Shown here piece by piece: positions 5,027 through 8,473 of a stretch of 8,473 nucleotides of DNA. Position 1 is the first letter of the stretch, and each line of letters opens with the position of its first letter. A program made the position numbers and the translations under genes. Source of the DNA: Nitrospirota bacterium (GTDB taxonomy: Bacteria; Nitrospirota; Thermodesulfovibrionia; UBA6902); assembly GCA_015491705.1 (NCBI GenBank), contig WFVK01000184.1, forward strand, positions 1 to 8,473, written 5' to 3'. The notes under the pieces are model-generated. The model had not been told where the DNA came from and ran no database searches. It was given only the letters and a program-made list of their open reading frames with translations.

Positions 5027-6895
5027 ATGATGAAGCAGAACAGAGATTACGACATTATCGTCATCGGCGCTGGTCATGCAGGCTGTGAAGCGGCCCTGGC
5101 TGCAGCGAGAATGGGCCTTGCCACTGCCGTATTTACAATGAATACCGGGACTATCGGCCGGATGTCATGCAATCCCGCGGTGGGCGGGCTGGCCAAAAGC
5201 CACCTTGTGAAGGAGATAGACGCCCTGGGAGGGGAAATGGCAAAGGTCACGGACATGGCGGGTATCCAGTTTAAAATCCTCAATAAAAGCAAAGGCCCCG
5301 CGGTACGGGCCACAAGGGTTCAGGCTGACCGCGGCCTTTACAGGAAATACATGACAGAGGCGCTTGAGGCCCAGGACGGCCTGGATATCAAACAGGAATG
5401 CATAGAAGAAATACTGCTCAGAGGAAACAGGGTCTGCGGTGTCAGGGGGACAGAGCAGGTCTACAGGGCAGGGGCCGTAATAATAGCCACAGGCACATTC
5501 CTGAACGGCCTGATCCATATAGGACTGGAGAGCTTCCCCGCAGGCAGGGCGGGAGAGCCCCCTTCCCTTAATCTTTCCGGAAGCCTCGCCGCTATCGGTT
5601 TCAGGATCGGCAGGCTTAAAACAGGAACCCCTCCAAGGCTTGATAAAGGCAGCCTGGATTTCGGGGTAATGGAGCCCCAGCCGGGTGATATGCCTCCATC
5701 CCCCATGTCCATGTTTACAAAGAAGATAACCAATCCCCAGCTCCCGTGCTACATGACCTACACCAATACGGACACCCACGGAATAATTCATGACAATTTA
5801 AAGTATTCCCCGCTTTACAGCGGAGTCATAAAAGGCACCGGCCCGCGCTACTGCCCCTCGATAGAAGACAAGGTGGTCAGGTTCAGTGACAGGCCCCGCC
5901 ACCAGATATTCCTTGAGCCGGAGGGGATAGACAGTGACGAGTATTACGCCAACGGCATTTCAACAAGCCTGCCGCTTGAGGTTCAGATAAAAATGGTCAG
6001 AAGCATCAGGGGGCTTGAAAATGCCGTGATAAAAAAACCGGGATACGCGATTGAATACGATTTCGTCTATCCCACACAGCTCAAACCCACACTTGAGGCC
6101 AAGCTCGTCGACGGCCTTTATCTCGCCGGACAGATCAACGGGACCTCCGGTTATGAGGAGGCCGCTGCGCAGGGACTGGTTGCCGGTATCAACGCAGCCC
6201 TGGGCATCCGTAATAAAAAACCTTTCATTCCGGGCAGGCATGAGGCATATATCGGGGTTTTAATCGACGACCTTGTAACCAAAGGGACTAAAGAGCCTTA
6301 CAGGATGTTCACATCAAGGGCCGAGTACAGGCTCCTGCTCAGGCAGGACAATGCTGACCTGAGGCTTATGGAAAAGGGGTATGAACTCGGGCTGATAAAC
6401 AAAAAACAGTTCGGTGCCTTCAACCGGAAAAAGAGGGCGGTAGAAAATGAGCTGAAACGGCTTAAAACAACGAGGGTAAAGCCCGCCGCCGTCAACCCTA
6501 TGCTCGAAAAACTCGGCTGCGCCCCGGTAAAAGAAGACACAACCCTCTATCAACTGCTCAAGAGACCGGAGGTCAATTATACCGACATCAAAGATTTCTC
6601 GCCGCCCGGCAACGGGATATCCCCGGATGTAATGAGCCAGGTAGAGATACAGACAAAATACAGGGGCTATATCAGGCGGCAGGCTGAACAGGCCGAAAAA
6701 TTTAAAAGGACCGAATCCCGACTCATACCTGAAGGCATTGAATACAGGGCCGTCAACGGCCTTTCAAAAGAGATCGTCGAAAAGCTTGAAGAGGTAAGGC
6801 CCGTTAATATCGGCCAGGCAGGCAGGATACCGGGCATGACACCGGCGGCATTATCCCTCCTCATGATTGCCGCGGAGAGGCACAGGCGCAGTTGA
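5027..6895 (+). CDS. mnmG: tRNA uridine-5-carboxymethylaminomethyl modification enzyme MnmG (GidA)
   Basis: MnmG is the FAD-dependent partner of MnmE. Together they use methylene-tetrahydrofolate and NADH to install the carboxymethylaminomethyl (or aminomethyl) group on wobble uridine 34 of certain tRNAs in the cytoplasm. From ATG 5027 the product has 622 residues, the usual length. Visible features are the FAD-binding [10 protein letters not shown] (14-23), the NPAVGGLAK segment, the first GidA signature [11 protein letters not shown] (272-282), the second signature starting [17 protein letters not shown] (from 367), and the C-terminal MnmE/tRNA-binding region. Two ATG codons are adjacent at 5027 and 5030, with a weak GGCGGG upstream. 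A TTG at 4952 would add 25 residues unlike the family and is rejected. No rsmG, mnmE or parAB neighbour lies beside it; the gene stands alone between a divergent and a convergent unit. Confidence 0.97.
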   Translation: MMKQNRDYDIIVIGAGHAGCEAALAAARMGLATAVFTMNTGTIGRMSCNPAVGGLAKSHLVKEIDALGGEMAKVTDMAGIQFKILNKSKGPAVRATRVQADRGLYRKYMTEALEAQDGLDIKQECIEEILLRGNRVCGVRGTEQVYRAGAVIIATGTFLNGLIHIGLESFPAGRAGEPPSLNLSGSLAAIGFRIGRLKTGTPPRLDKGSLDFGVMEPQPGDMPPSPMSMFTKKITNPQLPCYMTYTNTDTHGIIHDNLKYSPLYSGVIKGTGPRYCPSIEDKVVRFSDRPRHQIFLEPEGIDSDEYYANGISTSLPLEVQIKMVRSIRGLENAVIKKPGYAIEYDFVYPTQLKPTLEAKLVDGLYLAGQINGTSGYEEAAAQGLVAGINAALGIRNKKPFIPGRHEAYIGVLIDDLVTKGTKEPYRMFTSRAEYRLLLRQDNADLRLMEKGYELGLINKKQFGAFNRKKRAVENELKRLKTTRVKPAAVNPMLEKLGCAPVKEDTTLYQLLKRPEVNYTDIKDFSPPGNGISPDVMSQVEIQTKYRGYIRRQAEQAEKFKRTESRLIPEGIEYRAVNGLSKEIVEKLEEVRPVNIGQAGRIPGMTPAALSLLMIAAERHRRS

Positions 6896-6906
6896 CAGGA
6901 GTTTTC

Positions 6907-6940
6907 CGGGCGGGCTCCACCGCCCGTTGAGGTTATGCAA
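6907..6940. repeat. GC hairpin with TTGAGGTTATGCAA tail (possible repeat copy D)
   Basis: CGGGCGG (6907-6913) pairs perfectly with CCGCCCG (6920-6926) around GCTCCA. The loop side reads CGGGCTCC, and a TTATGCAA tail follows at 6933-6940, recalling copies A and B at the left end. It fills the 53-base gap between mnmG and the convergent protease-like gene. No T-run follows on either strand, so it is not a standard intrinsic terminator, although it could stop both transcripts. Confidence 0.45.
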
Positions 6941-6948
6941 ATGAACGG

Positions 6949-7779
6949 CTAACGCCATTCGAGGGGCACGGAATATTCACTGGCATAGACATTCAGCCTG
7001 TCGTACAGGTCTTCGGCATTCTCGTACTGCGAGTCTGCGAATGCCCTGAGTTCTCTCACCCTGAGAGAATCGGAATCCTCGTGATACAACTTATCTCTGT
7101 AACGCCGCCACTCTGATTTCATGGACTTGAATTTCCGGAACGTATACCTCCACCATGTCTCGCTTCGTCCTGCGGGCATATTGGAGCTTTCCGGCAGTTC
7201 TTCAAAGACCACGCGGCGCCTTTTCGTGTCTATGTAAACGGAGTAATTCGTCATAAAGTCCATCCCTACAAGTCCTTCAAAACCCCGAAAGTCCAGGAAC
7301 GAGATGGTAGTCGGGATAAAATCATATTCCACCTCTCCCACTTTTATGGAATCAAGGATGGTGAAAATCGCCGGAATTACGCCGCCCACACCTCCGACAA
7401 GAGACAGCAACCTTGCCCTGTCACTATCGAGGACTCCGAGTTTTTGCGCCAGATTTAAAGAAATGAGCATTCCCGTCGCTCCTGTATCCAGGAGCATGGG
7501 CGCGGTGACTCTGTTATTGAATGTCACCTGTATGACAATCCTCCTTGATGAGCCCGAATAGGGGATTACATATTTTTTCGGCTTGTAATCCCAGTTCTCC
7601 TGAGGAGGGGGGCCGTATTTTACCGCGGGCACATTATTATTAATTCCAGAAGTGGTTTTTTTGGTGTCAGAGGCCTTCTTGTACTTTTCAAGGTCCTGGT
7701 TGGTGAAATATCTGCCCGCAGAAGCCGGAGATATTGCAATAAAAAGCAGTATTAATGCTGTGAATGCCCGTATCCTCAT
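6949..7779 (-). CDS. Secreted retropepsin-like aspartic protease
   Basis: This is a 276-residue exported protein with a signal peptide (1-21, ending ASA before G22). Its core (about 70-195) is a single-domain, retroviral-type aspartic protease fold of the kind found in bacteria. It shows catalytic D98-T-G-A inside MLLDTGATG (95-103), a glycine-rich flap-like stretch VGGVGGV (128-134), and the second hydrophobic-glycine element GLVGMDF (169-175). Such proteins act as dimers and are expected in the periplasm here; the substrate is unknown. A tail of about 70 residues (205-276), rich in Arg, Lys, Glu, Trp and Tyr and predicted helical, follows the fold and is unfamiliar to me. ATG 7779 overlaps the PAS gene stop as ATGA, with only a poor Shine-Dalgarno, so translation is probably coupled. 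It could also be a non-proteolytic relative, but the DTG triad argues for activity. Confidence 0.8.
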   Translation of the reverse strand: MRIRAFTALILLFIAISPASAGRYFTNQDLEKYKKASDTKKTTSGINNNVPAVKYGPPPQENWDYKPKKYVIPYSGSSRRIVIQVTFNNRVTAPMLLDTGATGMLISLNLAQKLGVLDSDRARLLSLVGGVGGVIPAIFTILDSIKVGEVEYDFIPTTISFLDFRGFEGLVGMDFMTNYSVYIDTKRRRVVFEELPESSNMPAGRSETWWRYTFRKFKSMKSEWRRYRDKLYHEDSDSLRVRELRAFADSQYENAEDLYDRLNVYASEYSVPLEWR

Positions 7780-8381
7780 CGCCGGTTGTTTATATAATAT
7801 TGAAGATCCGACTTCATTTTCCTGATCTCTTCCTTGAGTTCTTTCATCTTCAGTTCCCTGCCGACCGCCATTTCATAGAATTTTTCGAGCTCTTCAACCC
7901 TTTCCTTCAGTTCCCTTTCCATGTCTTTACGCTCCGTGATATCTTCACAGGTTGTAACGATGCCTATGGGGTTGCCACCCATGTCCGTGACGACATCGGA
8001 CATAAGCTGGACAGGAAAAGAAGTGCCGTCTTTTCGTTTATTGATGCTTTCGCGTTTCCATCTTTTCATGGACAAAATCTGTTCGTCCGTCAGCGGTTTC
8101 CAGGTCTCGGCAGGGGCAAACATCCTGACATCCTTCCCCTTCAGTTCATCCACTGAATAACCATGCATGGATGCATCAGCCGGGTTAACATAGATGATTT
8201 TCCTGTGGCGATCGGTGATTGTCACGCCGAGCTGCATGGTTTCAAGCGCCTTCTCAAAGAAACGCAGTGTCTCCGCCGCCTGCCTGTGCTTCCTGTATAA
8301 TGATTCCGTTTCTCTGAGCCTTATGCGGGTTTCCTGCAGTTCACTGATGAGCTGTTCTTTTGTCCTGTCTTCGTCTTTCAT
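7776..8381 (-). CDS. Stand-alone PAS-domain sensor with coiled coils, no output domain
   Basis: This is a 201-residue soluble protein. An N-terminal coiled coil (about 5-40) leads into one PAS domain (about 41-150, with GVTITDRHRKIIYVNPA, GYSVDELKGK, the KDGTSFPV segment and CEDITERK). A C-terminal coiled coil then contains FYEMAVGRELKMKELKEEI (168-186), a sequence that often ends the PAS region of sensor kinases in environmental bacteria. No histidine kinase, GGDEF, HTH or membrane segment follows, so it may signal by protein contact or be a trimmed remnant of a kinase. ATG 8381 is chosen because the MKDEDRTKEQLISEL beginning is the usual one for such proteins; its AAGGA lies directly against the ATG. 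A GTG at 8399 in the same frame is an alternative that adds 6 residues. It is first in a two-gene unit with the protease-like gene. Confidence 0.8.
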   Translation of the reverse strand: MKDEDRTKEQLISELQETRIRLRETESLYRKHRQAAETLRFFEKALETMQLGVTITDRHRKIIYVNPADASMHGYSVDELKGKDVRMFAPAETWKPLTDEQILSMKRWKRESINKRKDGTSFPVQLMSDVVTDMGGNPIGIVTTCEDITERKDMERELKERVEELEKFYEMAVGRELKMKELKEEIRKMKSDLQYYINNRR

Positions 8382-8423
8382 TCCTTCACAATTCAGCACC
8401 GCGGTTCAGCCCCTGCCCATATC

Positions 8424-8455
8424 CCGCCGCATAAGGCGGTTGATGGTGCATTACC
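8424..8455. repeat. GC hairpin with TTGATGGTGCA tail (possible repeat copy E)
   Basis: CCGCC (8424-8428) pairs with GGCGG (8435-8439) around GCATAA, and TTGATGGTGCATTACC follows. The arrangement of hairpin, TTGA, GGT and GCA resembles 6907-6940, but the identity is short and the match may be chance. It lies in the 92 bases upstream of the PAS gene at the window edge, where I see no clear promoter. Confidence 0.25.
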
Positions 8456-8473
8456 CTCCGCCCCCCGCATTCC

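Overview
The window is about 8.5 kb of a bacterial chromosome with roughly balanced base composition. It carries six clear protein genes and one probable small one. The organism cannot be named from the sequence. A GlrK/GlrR-type sigma54 two-component cluster, a PAS protein of the 'MKDED..KEQLI' style and a periplasmic retropepsin-like protein together fit an environmental Gram-negative with a sigma54-rich regulatory style. Nitrospirota or Desulfobacterota are my guess, by inference only. The mixture looks like ordinary chromosome. I see no transposase, integrase, CRISPR array, rRNA or tRNA.

Layout. Positions 1-234 are non-coding and hold two copies of a hairpin-containing repeat plus a further stem-loop. 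A promoter placed to give a nearly leaderless mRNA then leads into a PAP2 membrane phosphatase (235-762, +). Only 11 bp, forming a tiny perfect hairpin, separate it from a convergent three-gene operon on the minus strand. In transcription order the operon is a GlrK-like histidine kinase (4349-2901), a QseG-like lipoprotein (2958-2140) and a GlrR-like sigma54-activating response regulator (2132-774). This is the same order as glrK-qseG-glrR of enterobacteria. The lipoprotein is a tandem, gap-free duplication of one domain of about 100 residues.

Upstream of the kinase, on the same strand, is a 44-codon cysteine-rich ORF (4708-4574). It is preceded by a good sigma54-type promoter (GG-N10-GC, 10 of 12 consensus positions), an inverted repeat that could be an enhancer site, and a leader whose left stem arm can also pair with the Shine-Dalgarno. 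The regulator encoded next door activates sigma54 promoters, so this divergent intergenic region is a plausible target of it. This is the strongest candidate here for an undescribed regulatory circuit.

On the plus strand mnmG (5027-6895) encodes a tRNA-modification enzyme and has its own sigma70-like promoter. Convergent to it is a two-gene minus-strand unit: a stand-alone PAS/coiled-coil protein (8381-7776), overlapping by ATGA a secreted single-domain aspartic protease-like protein (7779-6949). The remaining intergenic gaps (6896-6948 and 8382-8473) each hold a GC hairpin followed by a TTGA...GCA tail. These may belong to the same dispersed repeat family as the copies at the left end.
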